Assembly: GCA_905212085.1 (NCBI GenBank)
Contig: CAJMDF010000001.1
Location: forward strand, 31,304-95,303
Direction: 5' to 3'
Origin: an uncultured Clostridium sp.
Lineage (GTDB): Bacteria > Cyanobacteriota > Vampirovibrionia > Gastranaerophilales > Gastranaerophilaceae
DNA: 64,000 bases
How positions within the stretch are numbered: the first letter of the stretch is position 1; each line of letters begins with the position of its first letter. Below, piece after piece: positions 36,578-46,212 of this stretch. The notes under the pieces are model-generated. The model did not search any database, was not told where the DNA came from, and worked only from the letters and a program-made list of their open reading frames with translations. A program made the translations under genes and the position numbers.

Positions 36578-38206
36578 ATGGATTTTAAAAATAAATTACA
36601 AATAATATTAGGGGATATACTAGGCGGGCTGAACGCTGCGATAATTACTTTGCCACAGGCTCTTGCTTTTGGTGTAGCTACAGGATTTGGTGCAAGTGCT
36701 GGAATTTGGGGTGCTATAATTTTATCAGTTATCGCTGGTGTTTTAGGAACTAAAATTCCTATGATTTCAGGAGTTACTGGACCTGTTGCTATTGTTGTAG
36801 CTTCAATAATGCATGCGTTGAATAAAGATATTTCATCTGTTATTTTTATTATATTTTTGGCTGGGATTATTCAAGTATTGTTATCTTTAACTAAACTGCC
36901 TGAAATTGTTAAATATGTGCCTTACCCTGTGATTTCCGGTTTTATGAACGGAGTAGGTTTAATTATCATAATTATGCAGTTAAATCCTTTGTTAGGAATT
37001 GCTCCATGTTCAAATACTATTGAAAGTTTGGAAATGATATTTAAATCTTTCAGCAATTTAAATTTACAGGCTTTTTCCATAGGGTTATTAACTCTTCTGA
37101 TTGTATTTTTATTTCCAAAGAAGTGGAATAAATATGTTCCATCTCAAATTTTAGCATTAATAATTTGTACTATTATTTCAATAAAAATGGGCTTGAATAT
37201 TGAAAAGATTTCGGAAATTTCTGTATCTTTGCCTGCAATTCAATTGCCTCATACAAATTTGCATGATTTAATTACTTATTTTCAATATTCTATAACTTTA
37301 GCTGTAATTTTATCATCAGAAAGTTTATTAACAGGGCTTGTGTGCACATCTATTACAAAAGTACAATTACCGCCCAAGAGTTTATTATCATCTCAGGGAA
37401 TAGGGAATATATGTTGTGCTTTGACTGGGACTTTACCCGGTTCAGCAGCGACTATGAGAACAGTTGCAGCTTTAAAGACTGGTGCATCTACAAAATTAGC
37501 TGCAGTGGTAACTTCTTTGGTATTAGTTTTATTAATTTATAAATTTTCAGGATTTGTTGCTGAAATTCCACTAGCTGTACTTGCAGGAATTTTGATAAAA
37601 ATAGGCTATGATATAATTGATACTAAATTTTTGCGTGTTATAAAATTGGCGCCAAAAGATGATTTGTATGTGCTTATTCTTGTTTTCTTATTAACTGTAT
37701 TTTATAACTTAATTGTTGCTGTAGGTGCAGGAATTACTCTTGCAGCACTTTTATATGCCAAAAGAGCTGCAGATAAAGCAAAACTTGTCAATAAAGAAGT
37801 TTATGATAAAGATATTATAAAGTTAGAAAGAGTTTTAGAGAAGGATTACAGGCATAAAATTCGTGTTGTGCATATAAACGGGGCGTTTTTCTTCGGCTCT
37901 GCAACTCAATTAATTTCTCAGTTTGATGAGTTTTTGGGAACGAGATATTTGATATTGGTGTATGATAGTGATGATTTATTGGATATTTCAGCTATTTTTG
38001 CACTTGAAGATATTATTTTACGCTTAAAATCCCAACATATAAAAATATTGATGGTAATTAATAATGAAGATGTTAATAAACAATTGGAGCAATACAAAAT
38101 ATCAGAACAAATTGGGGAAGATAAAATATTTTTCTCAGAGATTGAAGCAATTGAATTTGCCAAATTATCTTTTAAAAATCGCATAAAGAAAAAGTATTTT
38201 GGTTAA
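36578..38206 (+). CDS. SulP-family anion transporter with STAS domain
   Basis: 542 residues. An SLC26/SulP membrane domain of 12-14 segments with A-L-P-Q-A-L-A-F-G-V-A near 25 and the G-x-x-x-G-S-A-A-T-M-R-T signature near 290, then a C-terminal STAS domain (about 430-530, V-V-H-I-N-G-A-F-F-F-G). Such proteins move sulfate, bicarbonate or dicarboxylates. The substrate is not evident. The stop lies 8 bases before the -10 box of prepilin locus 2. Confidence 0.88.
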   Translation: MDFKNKLQIILGDILGGLNAAIITLPQALAFGVATGFGASAGIWGAIILSVIAGVLGTKIPMISGVTGPVAIVVASIMHALNKDISSVIFIIFLAGIIQVLLSLTKLPEIVKYVPYPVISGFMNGVGLIIIIMQLNPLLGIAPCSNTIESLEMIFKSFSNLNLQAFSIGLLTLLIVFLFPKKWNKYVPSQILALIICTIISIKMGLNIEKISEISVSLPAIQLPHTNLHDLITYFQYSITLAVILSSESLLTGLVCTSITKVQLPPKSLLSSQGIGNICCALTGTLPGSAATMRTVAALKTGASTKLAAVVTSLVLVLLIYKFSGFVAEIPLAVLAGILIKIGYDIIDTKFLRVIKLAPKDDLYVLILVFLLTVFYNLIVAVGAGITLAALLYAKRAADKAKLVNKEVYDKDIIKLERVLEKDYRHKIRVVHINGAFFFGSATQLISQFDEFLGTRYLILVYDSDDLLDISAIFALEDIILRLKSQHIKILMVINNEDVNKQLEQYKISEQIGEDKIFFSEIEAIEFAKLSFKNRIKKKYFG

Positions 38207-38211
38207 AAATA

Positions 38212-38220
38212 TGTTATAAT
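38212..38220 (+). promoter_or_regulatory. promoter -10 of prepilin locus 2
   Basis: TGTTATAAT, an extended -10 (TATAAT at 38215-38220), 27 bases before the leader ATG. No good -35 element is visible, as often with extended -10 promoters. The same element is at loci 1, 3 and 4. Confidence 0.6.
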
Positions 38221-38247
38221 AATATATAAAAAGGAAAGGAGCTGTAT

Positions 38248-39155
38248 ATGAAAAGATTTCAGGTAGAACATACACAAAAATCTTGCAAATTATACGATAA
38301 TTGTGTTGGATTACCTACGCACGTAGTGCTCGGGGGGGGGGCAATTTAAAGCTTGCAGGACAAGGCTTCCAAGGAGTTGAAAAAGTAAATAAAAAATGCT
38401 ATATTAGTGATATGTTACATCACGATAAAAATAAAAAAGCATTTACCTTAGCAGAGGTTTTAATAACTTTAGGTGTAATTGGTATTGTTGCAGCAATGAC
38501 AATGCCATCTTTAATTTCAAAGTATAATGAAAAGGCTTGGTTGACTGCATTTAAACGCTCTTATACTATTTTGAATCAAGCTTACCTAAGAGTTTATGAA
38601 GATATTGGAATATCTAAAAATTGGTGTGATAAAAAAAATGCAGAATGTTCTCAAGTTTATTTTAATTTGTTATCACCATATTTAAGTATTTCAGAAGTTT
38701 GGGGAAATAATCTCCCTCAGCATTTGAAAAGAATAAAATATCGAGATTTAGATGGATCTGCTTTTAGTTTATTTAGTAATTATTATTGGTTTGTCTTAAA
38801 TGATGGTGCTTTTGCTGGAATATCATATGATTCAGAGTATAATATGCCATTATTGTTAGTGGATACAAATGGTAGTAAGAGGCCTAATCAATTTGGAAAG
38901 GATTTGTTTTTTATAACTTTAAATAATCGAGATGATTCTCCTGTTCTTTCAGGATATTCAAAATGGTGGTTGTATGATGGGGTATTTTGTTCTACAACAA
39001 ATTCCTCAGGTGCTTGGTATAGAGGTGGAGGTTGTTCTCTATGGGTAATTGCTACGGGTAATATGGATTATTTACATAGACAAATTACTTTAGATGAATG
39101 GAAAAAGAACATTAAAAAGTTATTAGTAAAATCAGGGGCCAGTTCGTTAAATTAA
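38248..39155 (+). CDS. prepilin-like protein, locus 2; frame broken at G10 tract
   Basis: Leader ATG at 38248 behind AAAGGAGCT: M-K-R-F-Q-V-E-H ... D-N-C-V-G-L-P-T-H-V-V-L, then ten G at 38332-38341 and TAA at 38347-38349. One added G joins it to G-G-G-G-N-L-K-L and on to K-K-A|F-T-L-A-E-V-L-I-T-L-G, a 302-residue product. Ala rather than Gly stands before the cleavage site. An in-frame ATG close to the body (M-L-H-H-D-K-N-K-K-A) could give a short-leader product, but it has no ribosome site. The C-terminal part contains D-T-N-G-S-K-R-P-N-Q-F-G-K-D and several Cys and Trp residues. Inferred minor pilin or pseudopilin. Confidence 0.85.
38319..38349 (+). repeat. hairpin + G10 tract + conserved stop (locus 2)
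   Basis: Stem GCAC-GTA-GTGC at 38319-38329, TC, ten G at 38332-38341, then CAATTTAA. Identical to locus 3 over 29 bases including the G run. Confidence 0.85.
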
Positions 39156-39192
39156 AAAAAATATAACCCGTAATAAACGGGTTATATTTTTT
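39156..39192. terminator. bidirectional intrinsic terminator
   Basis: AAAATATAACCCG, 7-base loop, CGGGTTATATTTT. Between prepilin locus 2 and the convergent phosphohexomutase gene. Confidence 0.85.
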
Positions 39193-39196
39193 AATT

Positions 39197-41461
39197 TTAG
39201 AATTTATACTCAGGAATTTCAAAAGGTTCGTTATTTGCATCTTTATCTACAAATTTTAAATAGCATTCCATAGCTATGTCTTTTGTTTTGTTATACAACT
39301 CTTCTGAAATATATTTTTTATGAAATTCATTTAATTCCCCTGAATAATTTCCAAGAATACTTGCATAAGTCTCAATTGCAGCTTTGTTAGAGCCGCCGCC
39401 GTATGCTTTAGTTTTTGCATCAGTACCTGAAGGTCTGATTTCAATATATTTATCTGTGAATTCGAGGTATGTTCCGTCACCGACAAATTTTATTGATTGT
39501 AAGTTATCGAAAAGAAGACTTTTGAATGTATTGTTTAATACTTCTTTTACATTTTCAATAGTCATTTTCCCTTCTTTTACAGCTATTGCCATAGATAAGT
39601 AGAACAAGTCATTTTTAGTTCTTTTAGCTTCTCCTGCTATTTTATCAGCCTTCAATTTATTAATATCAGGTTCAGACTCATTGTAGTATGCAATATCTAC
39701 TCTTGTATCAAAACGTCCTATAATATTATTTTCTTCAAAGATTTGTGTAAGATATTCAGATAGGGATACCTGTTCTTTTTGAAGTTTTGAAATTAGAGCA
39801 GAAGCTACAATAATTGCTTCTGTTGCACTTTTTTCTCTCATTGCGATAGCAAACCTGCCTGCTTTTGATTTGATGAGTTCTTCTGTTCCCATAATCATAC
39901 CGCCGGATTCTTCGCCGCCAAATAATAATCTAGGATTAATGCCAAGGTTGACAGAATTCCCAAATACATCATCAATAATTACTTCACTGCTGTGAGCTTT
40001 TTTAAGTTTTAGTTCAACTTTTTTCATTATATTGGCAATTTCTTTAAATCCTACAGGTACATTGACAACTTTGATTCCTTGCTTTTTCGCCCATTCATCC
40101 CAAGATATTGCCGAAGCTGTAGTTTTAATCATAAATCTTGGATGATTATTCCATAACCCTTGAGCTTTTAATTGTTTTGCCCAAAAATCCATCAGCATTA
40201 AAAATGCTTGGTTAGCTGTGAAGATTGTAAGAATTAGATCTTCGTTCAATTGAATATAATCAATACCTGCTTTTTCAAGTTCTGGAATTGTACATGAATA
40301 TTCTGTTTGTGCGATTGTAAGTCTGTCATGATCCGGATCTGTTATTAATACAGCTGTGCCGACAGGCATTTTAGTTAGTTTTTCATCATAATGTAATGTC
40401 TCAATTACAGGGAAGAATTTTTCACCGTTTTGTCTTTTTGCTGTAACTGTTGCATCTACAGAATAGTCATAGAAAGCTTTTTCCCCTTTTGGAGTATGGT
40501 CGTATTTCCCAATTGAGTGGAAAAATGGATCTTCTTCTGTATTAAACCAAGTGAATTTATCAGAAATTTCAAGTTTTTTCAATACTCTGCTTAAAGTTCT
40601 GTATGCAGAGCCTCCAACATTTTCAATTACAATTTTATCTTTGATTTTTTTGATTAAATCTAAGTTGATTTTTTGAGCAACTCCTGATTTTAAATATTCT
40701 ACATATAAATCAACCCCATCATCAATATTTGCAAGCACTTTTTCATCAATCAGCGGGTTATTTTTTGCTGCAATTTTTATTTTATAAGTTCCTTTTTTGT
40801 TGGTTTCGTCAAAAATTTCTTGGATTTTATTAACAAATTCCATTGATTCTTCTGGTAAATATTGACTTCCTTGACAGTTTAAGTCTTTGGTTGCATTTTT
40901 AACAGAAATACCATGGCTTGATGTAATGTATTCTCCGCCAAGTAAATCAAGTTTGAATGCTAAAAATGAGGCAAGCCATATTGGAATAGTTTTTCTATCT
41001 TTTGGAACAAGTGTTCTTATACCGTTTGCAGCTTGAATTCTTGATATTGCATCAAGAAATAAATCAGAATTATATCTTACTTCTCTACCTGCAACTTTTA
41101 CAATTTCTTTGCCTTTGTATTTTTCATTTGCAACTAACGCTTTTGCAAGTGTTGCTAAAACTATTCCTACTAAATTTATAGGAAATCTTGTATCTTGTGG
41201 ATATAAAATATTTTGTGGTCCTCTAATTCCTGCTGTTGAAACTTTTGCTTCTTTTGCATAGTTTGCAAACCATTCTTCTAAGTTTAAACCTTCTGGATTA
41301 TTTTTTTCGTCATAAGGTTTAAGATGTTCTTTTTTTAATGTAAACGTAAATTCTCCATCATTTGAAAAATCCATTAAGTTAAGATTTTTAATGTATTCCG
41401 GAGTTTTGTCATAAACACTTTTGAACAATTCATTTTCTAATTCTATATTTGATGTTTTCAT
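39197..41461 (-). CDS. large phosphohexomutase (phosphoglucomutase/phosphomannomutase family)
   Basis: 754 residues, about 200 longer than usual family members. The catalytic phosphoserine loop, normally T-A-S-H-N-P, appears as T-S-S-H-G-I-S near residue 180, keeping the Ser-His pair but not Asn-Pro. The metal loop is D-P-D-H-D-R. The sugar loop G-G-E-E-S-G-G and the phosphate loop R-P-S-G-T-D-A-K are intact. Most of the extra length lies between the catalytic and metal loops and at the C-terminus. Interconversion of hexose 1- and 6-phosphates is expected; the sugar is open. Confidence 0.82.
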   Translation of the reverse strand: MKTSNIELENELFKSVYDKTPEYIKNLNLMDFSNDGEFTFTLKKEHLKPYDEKNNPEGLNLEEWFANYAKEAKVSTAGIRGPQNILYPQDTRFPINLVGIVLATLAKALVANEKYKGKEIVKVAGREVRYNSDLFLDAISRIQAANGIRTLVPKDRKTIPIWLASFLAFKLDLLGGEYITSSHGISVKNATKDLNCQGSQYLPEESMEFVNKIQEIFDETNKKGTYKIKIAAKNNPLIDEKVLANIDDGVDLYVEYLKSGVAQKINLDLIKKIKDKIVIENVGGSAYRTLSRVLKKLEISDKFTWFNTEEDPFFHSIGKYDHTPKGEKAFYDYSVDATVTAKRQNGEKFFPVIETLHYDEKLTKMPVGTAVLITDPDHDRLTIAQTEYSCTIPELEKAGIDYIQLNEDLILTIFTANQAFLMLMDFWAKQLKAQGLWNNHPRFMIKTTASAISWDEWAKKQGIKVVNVPVGFKEIANIMKKVELKLKKAHSSEVIIDDVFGNSVNLGINPRLLFGGEESGGMIMGTEELIKSKAGRFAIAMREKSATEAIIVASALISKLQKEQVSLSEYLTQIFEENNIIGRFDTRVDIAYYNESEPDINKLKADKIAGEAKRTKNDLFYLSMAIAVKEGKMTIENVKEVLNNTFKSLLFDNLQSIKFVGDGTYLEFTDKYIEIRPSGTDAKTKAYGGGSNKAAIETYASILGNYSGELNEFHKKYISEELYNKTKDIAMECYLKFVDKDANNEPFEIPEYKF

Positions 41462-41622
41462 AAATATTCTCTCCTTGAATAACGTTTAGTAATTAATATA
41501 TACAAAAAATTTGTATTATGCAATTAATTCTCTTGTTTTGTTATTTTTATATACTTGTCTTATTATTTTATTAAATGTATAATTAAATAAAATGTCTATC
41601 ATTCAGTAGAGGATATAAGATA

Positions 41623-42327
41623 ATGTTTTGGGATAAAGATAAAAATTATACAAAACGCACAGCAAAAGAATACAATATTTGGAGAACTATATTTCAGTTT
41701 ATTATTTGTAAAATATTTTACATGATTCGTTTAAAACTTGTATACAGATTAGAGGTATACGGGTTGGAAAATGTACCTAAGGATAATAAATATATTGTAT
41801 GCCCAAATCATTTATCGACTCTTGACCCTCCAATGATTGCAGGAATTTTGCCAAGAAGAGTATCTTTTATGGCTAAAAAAGAATTATTTGATATTCCGTT
41901 TATAAGATGGTGGATTGATTGGCTTGGAACTTTTGCGGTAAATAGAGAAAGTCTTGGTCCTTCTACTATTAAAACCGTTATGGAAATAAAGAAAAGTAAA
42001 TGGGTGTTTGGGATATTCCCACAAGGTACAAGAGGGGTTCCCGGAACTATTACTGGTGTTACAAAAGGTTTTGCAGGTCTTGCAAAAATTACTAAATGCG
42101 CAGTTTTGCCTATTGGTATTGTTGGTACTCAAGAAGCAAGACATTTGCCTTTTACAGGTAAAGTTATCGTAAAAATCGGGAAACCGATACCTTATGATGA
42201 TAATCCTGATATAGTTATGCAAAAGTGGATTGATGCAATTCAGGAATTGACAGGTTTTAAGTATATTCCGCATGATGATAATGTTAATTTAGGAGTAAAG
42301 AATGGTGATGAAGGAAAGAAATTATAA
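41623..42327 (+). CDS. 1-acyl-glycerol-3-phosphate acyltransferase (PlsC family), copy 1
   Basis: 234 residues. One N-terminal hydrophobic segment, then the acyltransferase motif N-H-L-S-T-L-D near 70 (H-x4-D), F-P-Q-G-T-R-G near 130, and V-L-P-I-G-I-V-G near 165. Expected to acylate lysophosphatidate in phospholipid synthesis. Its end overlaps the second copy by 26 bases, so the two are translated together. Confidence 0.9.
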   Translation: MFWDKDKNYTKRTAKEYNIWRTIFQFIICKIFYMIRLKLVYRLEVYGLENVPKDNKYIVCPNHLSTLDPPMIAGILPRRVSFMAKKELFDIPFIRWWIDWLGTFAVNRESLGPSTIKTVMEIKKSKWVFGIFPQGTRGVPGTITGVTKGFAGLAKITKCAVLPIGIVGTQEARHLPFTGKVIVKIGKPIPYDDNPDIVMQKWIDAIQELTGFKYIPHDDNVNLGVKNGDEGKKL

Positions 42328-43006
42328 TAGAAGATATCCTAAGGAATACAATATATTTAGAACATTATTTTATTATAGTTTTTTGTATATTGTGGTTATT
42401 CCCTTTATGAAAATTTTCTATAATTATACAATTACAGGTCGTGAAAATTTACCAACAAAAGCTAAAAGCGGTAAATTTATTTACACTGCAAATCATGTTT
42501 CTCATTTTGATCCTCCTATGGTTACAATGGCATGTAATAGACCTATTGCTTATATGGCTAAAAAGGAATTGTTTCAAAAGGGTGATAAGTTCGAATGGCT
42601 TGTAAAGCGTCTTGGAGCATTTGCTGTTGATAGAACGAAACCAGAAATCGCGACTTTTAAAACTGTTAAAGATATTCTTTCAACAAGCTGGTCATTGGGT
42701 GTATTCCCTCAAGGAGGAATTCGTCCTTATGGTTCAGAATTAGGAGATTTGAAAAAAGGTTTTGTCGTAATTGCGAAAAATGCAAAAGCCGATATTGTCC
42801 CAGTTGCAATTGGCGGATTTACAGGTTATCCAAAATTAAAACCATTTACAAGACGTGAAGTGCATCTACATGTTGGAAAGCCAATTTCTTATAAATTATC
42901 TGAAGAAGAAATTATATATGAATGGTGTAAGCAGATATCAGAATATGCTGATTATATTAATAATGCACCTGTACCTGCTTCGTATAAGGATATTCAGTCT
43001 GTTTAA
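42302..43006 (+). CDS. 1-acyl-glycerol-3-phosphate acyltransferase (PlsC family), copy 2
   Basis: 234 residues, the same length as copy 1 but clearly diverged. N-H-V-S-H-F-D (H-x4-D) near 65; the second motif is F-P-Q-G-G-I-R-P instead of the usual F-P-E-G-T-R. TTAGGAG just upstream within copy 1 supports the ATG at 42302. Two adjacent copies suggest different acyl-chain or acceptor preferences, one possibly acting on non-glycerophospholipid acceptors. Confidence 0.88.
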   Translation: MVMKERNYNRRYPKEYNIFRTLFYYSFLYIVVIPFMKIFYNYTITGRENLPTKAKSGKFIYTANHVSHFDPPMVTMACNRPIAYMAKKELFQKGDKFEWLVKRLGAFAVDRTKPEIATFKTVKDILSTSWSLGVFPQGGIRPYGSELGDLKKGFVVIAKNAKADIVPVAIGGFTGYPKLKPFTRREVHLHVGKPISYKLSEEEIIYEWCKQISEYADYINNAPVPASYKDIQSV

Positions 43007-43034
43007 TAATTATAATTTAAAATTTTTAATAATT

Positions 43035-43068
43035 AAAATCCCTTGAAATAAACTTCAAGGGATTTTTT
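43035..43068. terminator. bidirectional intrinsic terminator
   Basis: AAAATCCCTTGAA, 6-base loop, TTCAAGGGATTTT. Between the plsC pair and the convergent HEAT-type gene. Confidence 0.87.
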
Positions 43069-43094
43069 ATATATAGAAAGAAATTATTTGATTA

Positions 43095-44312
43095 TTATGC
43101 AGCTTGTGCCGGTGCTTCTTGCGGTTTTAATTCCGGTTGAGGTTTAGCTGCTGCTGTTGTTTGATTTTGTTCTGCAGCAGGTAATTGATCTAATTTTGCA
43201 AGAGCTGCTGTTGCTGCTTCCTGAACATTTTTATCTTGGTCGTTCTTAGCGATTGTGAATAATGTTGTCAGGTCTTGTTTGTAAGCTGGTTGTTGAATAT
43301 AGCTTAGTGCTTCGATTGCTGATGTTCTAACCATTGGGTTAGGGTTGTTTTTCAATTGTTCAACAATTGTAACAGCTCCAGGTAATTCAGTTAGAGGAAC
43401 TGTAGAGCCTGTTAATTTAGCTACTTCATCACCATATAGTTTTTGCATTATTGATGATGTGAACATTGCATAGCTTTTATTTCTTTCAGATTGTTCCATC
43501 GGAGTGATTGTTGTTGCTAATTTTTTATCAGCATCTGAAAGTTGTTCACCTTTCATTAATTTTTGTCTTGCAGCTATTTGTTCAGCTGTGGGTCCTGCTA
43601 ATTTGCTTGAATCATTATTTACAATTGTATTTAAAGCGTTAACAACTTTTTCATCTAATAATTCAGTAGCTTTTTGAGGTTCGTCTTTTACCATGTTTGC
43701 AATTTCTTCCATTGCATTTGCTTGAACTTCAAAGTCTGGGTTTGTCAATTTTGCTATGAAAGAATTTAAATCAACTTGTGGAGTCATTGGAACAGGTTGT
43801 TCAATTTCAACTTTAGGAGTTTCTGCAGGTTTTTGTTCTGCTACTGCAGGTGCTTTAGGTGCTTCAGCAGGTTGTGTTACAACCGGAGCTGGTGCATTAT
43901 AGTTTTGTTGAATTACTTGTTGAGGAACAACTTGTTGAGCTACTGCAGGTTCAATCGCTTGAGGTTGAGGAGCAGGAGCTACTGGTTGAGTTTGAACTGG
44001 AGCTGGAGCTTGTGGCTGTTGAGCTACAGGACATGGTGGGCAGACATATTGTTGTTGTGGAGGCATGTAATAAGGTTGAGCCTGTGTCTGCGGATAATCA
44101 TATAATTGAGCTTGTGGGTATGAATAATATGGCATTGTAGGTGCTGCATATTGAGGAACATTCATTGCAACTTGTCCTACCCCAGGTGCGCTCACTGAAG
44201 GATTGTGTACGTCAATCTTTACAGCATTGTAATTAGGTGCAGGTAATGGTTGTGTCATATACTGCATTTGGGGTTGCATGTAAGGATTTACTAAATTTGG
44301 AGCTTGAATCAT
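43095..44312 (-). CDS. Pro/Gln-rich protein with C-terminal HEAT-like repeats
   Basis: 405 residues. Residues 1-~175 are low-complexity, rich in Pro, Gln, Ala and Tyr (P-Q-A-Q-P-Y-Y-M-P-P and similar). Residues ~180-380 are helical with HEAT-like spacing (N-P-M-V-R-T-S-A-I-E-A-L near 330; D-K-N-V-Q-E-A-A-T-A-A-L near 365). The tail is again Pro/Ala/Gln-rich. No signal peptide. A scaffolding role through protein-protein contacts is plausible. AAGGAAG ribosome site. No closer family recognised. Confidence 0.72.
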   Translation of the reverse strand: MIQAPNLVNPYMQPQMQYMTQPLPAPNYNAVKIDVHNPSVSAPGVGQVAMNVPQYAAPTMPYYSYPQAQLYDYPQTQAQPYYMPPQQQYVCPPCPVAQQPQAPAPVQTQPVAPAPQPQAIEPAVAQQVVPQQVIQQNYNAPAPVVTQPAEAPKAPAVAEQKPAETPKVEIEQPVPMTPQVDLNSFIAKLTNPDFEVQANAMEEIANMVKDEPQKATELLDEKVVNALNTIVNNDSSKLAGPTAEQIAARQKLMKGEQLSDADKKLATTITPMEQSERNKSYAMFTSSIMQKLYGDEVAKLTGSTVPLTELPGAVTIVEQLKNNPNPMVRTSAIEALSYIQQPAYKQDLTTLFTIAKNDQDKNVQEAATAALAKLDQLPAAEQNQTTAAAKPQPELKPQEAPAQAA

Positions 44313-44463
44313 TTAATTTCTTCCTTTCAATAAAATATCTTCTATATTTTTATTCTACTGTTTAAATATCCCTCAAGATAGAAAATTGCTAAAATTAAAA
44401 AATTTTTTAATAATTCTTAACAAAATCAGTCTAAAATTTACATTTTCCAATAATTTATGTTTA

Positions 44464-44472
44464 TGCTATAAT
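44464..44472 (+). promoter_or_regulatory. promoter -10 of the transketolase-ftsEX run
   Basis: TGCTATAAT, an extended -10 (TATAAT at 44467-44472), 16-37 bases before the candidate ATG codons of the transketolase gene. The upstream -35 is weak. Confidence 0.55.
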
Positions 44473-44508
44473 ATTGATGTAACACAGATGAGTGGGATGT
44501 ATATAAAT

Positions 44509-45477
44509 ATGATTATAGATAAAAATAATAGAAAATCTATTAGATCAGTATTTGGTAAAACATTAGCGGAATTAGGAAAATCTAATCCAAACATTGTCGT
44601 ATTAGATGCGGATTTGTCATGCTCTACTCAGACTCAAATATTTGCCAAAGAGTTCCCTGAAAGATTTTTTAACTGTGGAATTGCGGAACAAGATATGATT
44701 ACAACAGCAGTAGGGTTAGCATCTGTTGGTAAAATCCCTTTTGCTTCAAGTTTTGCTATGTTTGTAACTGGCAGGACGTATGATCAAATAAGAAATTCTG
44801 TTTGTTATCCGGAATTTAACGTGAAAATTGTGGGTACTCACGGTGGTGTTACTGTAGGAGAAGATGGGGCTAGCCATCAGGCATTAGAGGATATTTCACT
44901 AATGCGTGGAATCCCTAATATGTCTGTTATTGTTCCAGCTGATTGCAGAGAATGTGAACAAGTAATTAAATTTGCTGCAGAAAACTATGGCCCAATGTAT
45001 ATAAGAATCCCAAGAACAAATGTATGTGATATCTTTGATGAAAATTATGAATTTGATTTTTGTAAAGCAAGAGTTCTTGAGGATGGTACAGATGTTACTA
45101 TTATTACTAATGGCGAAACTTTAGCTGAAGTAATTGAAGCATGTGAAAATTTGAAAAAATCAGGTTATTCTGCTCAAATTATTCATGTTCCTGTTGTAAA
45201 ACCTCTTGACGGGGCTACAATTATTGAAAATGTAAAGAAAACAAGGTTTGTAATGACAGTTGAAAATCACTCAATTACAGGCGGTTTAGGCAGTGCAGTT
45301 TGTGAGTTGCTTGCTGAATATTATCCATTACCGGTTCATAGAATTGGTGTAAATGATAATTTCGGGCAAAGCGGAAAATGGGATTTTCTGCTTGATTATT
45401 ATGGCTTGAGTTCTGAAAAGCTTACAATAACAATAAAAAAATATATCGATAAATATCGTCTTATTCAATCGATATAG
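44509..45477 (+). CDS. transketolase, C-terminal subunit
   Basis: 322 residues from ATG 44509 (M-I-I-D-K-N-N-R-K-S-I-R). In-frame ATGs at 44488 and 44497 are alternatives, since no start has a clear ribosome site. Contains the pyrimidine-binding domain (C-G-I-A-E-Q-D-M with the catalytic Glu; G-E-D-G-A-S-H-Q) and the C-terminal transketolase domain. The ThDP diphosphate-binding N-half is a separate gene in two-subunit transketolases, and it is not adjacent here: the upstream neighbour is an unrelated reverse-strand gene. Works in the pentose phosphate pathway. Confidence 0.87.
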   Translation: MIIDKNNRKSIRSVFGKTLAELGKSNPNIVVLDADLSCSTQTQIFAKEFPERFFNCGIAEQDMITTAVGLASVGKIPFASSFAMFVTGRTYDQIRNSVCYPEFNVKIVGTHGGVTVGEDGASHQALEDISLMRGIPNMSVIVPADCRECEQVIKFAAENYGPMYIRIPRTNVCDIFDENYEFDFCKARVLEDGTDVTIITNGETLAEVIEACENLKKSGYSAQIIHVPVVKPLDGATIIENVKKTRFVMTVENHSITGGLGSAVCELLAEYYPLPVHRIGVNDNFGQSGKWDFLLDYYGLSSEKLTITIKKYIDKYRLIQSI

Positions 45478-45534
45478 ATTAAAATTAAATCCAAAGTATT
45501 GAAATATACGGGATGAAAAAGATAAGGAAAAATT

Positions 45535-46212
45535 ATGATTCAATTTAGATCAGTTACAAAAAAATACAAAAATGATCATTATGCATTGAAAAATATTAAT
45601 TTAGATATTCTTTCGGGTGAATTTGTATTTATTGTAGGGGCTTCTGGTGCTGGGAAATCAACATTGATGAAGCTTTTATATAATGAAGAACGTCCTACTA
45701 GCGGAACTGTAACTATTGGCGGTATTAATATCGCAAATCTTTCAAATGATAAAGTTCCAAATTTAAGAAGATGTATGGGAATTGTTTTTCAGGATTATAA
45801 ATTGTTACAAAACATGAGTGTATATGATAATGTTGCTTATGTTATCAGAACTTTAGGAATTAGTTCAAAAGAGATTAATGCTCGTGTATCTGGAGCATTA
45901 AAAATAGTAGGTTTGTACGATAAAATGAATGCTACCCCTTCTGAATTATCAGGTGGAGAACAACAAAGAGTAGGAATTGCTCGTGCTATTGTGAATGGTC
46001 CTCCTCTATTAATTGCAGATGAACCTACCGGAAACTTGGATCCTAAAAACTCAATGGAAATTATGCAAATTTTGGATCAAATTAATCAACGCGGAATTAC
46101 TGTTATCGTATCTACTCATGATAATGCAATGGTAGATTATTTTAGAAAAAGAGTTATTACTCTTGATAAAGGTGAAATTGTAAGGGATATACAAGCAGGT
46201 ACTTATGAATAG
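45535..46212 (+). CDS. ftsE: cell-division ABC ATPase FtsE
   Basis: 225 residues. Walker A G-A-S-G-A-G-K-S-T at 35-43, L-S-G-G-E-Q-Q-R signature, Walker B L-L-I-A-D-E-P-T-G-N-L-D, and the FtsE-type opening M-I-Q-F-R-S-V-T-K-K-Y. FtsEX does not transport but activates peptidoglycan hydrolases at the septum. It overlaps ftsX by 8 bases. Confidence 0.95.
   Translation: MIQFRSVTKKYKNDHYALKNINLDILSGEFVFIVGASGAGKSTLMKLLYNEERPTSGTVTIGGINIANLSNDKVPNLRRCMGIVFQDYKLLQNMSVYDNVAYVIRTLGISSKEINARVSGALKIVGLYDKMNATPSELSGGEQQRVGIARAIVNGPPLLIADEPTGNLDPKNSMEIMQILDQINQRGITVIVSTHDNAMVDYFRKRVITLDKGEIVRDIQAGTYE

Noticed and set aside
43776..44140. Forward frames rich in Leu, Arg, Trp and Ser inside the Pro/Gln-rich gene
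   Set aside because: They are antisense shadows of the repetitive CCA/CAA codons of the real reverse-strand gene.
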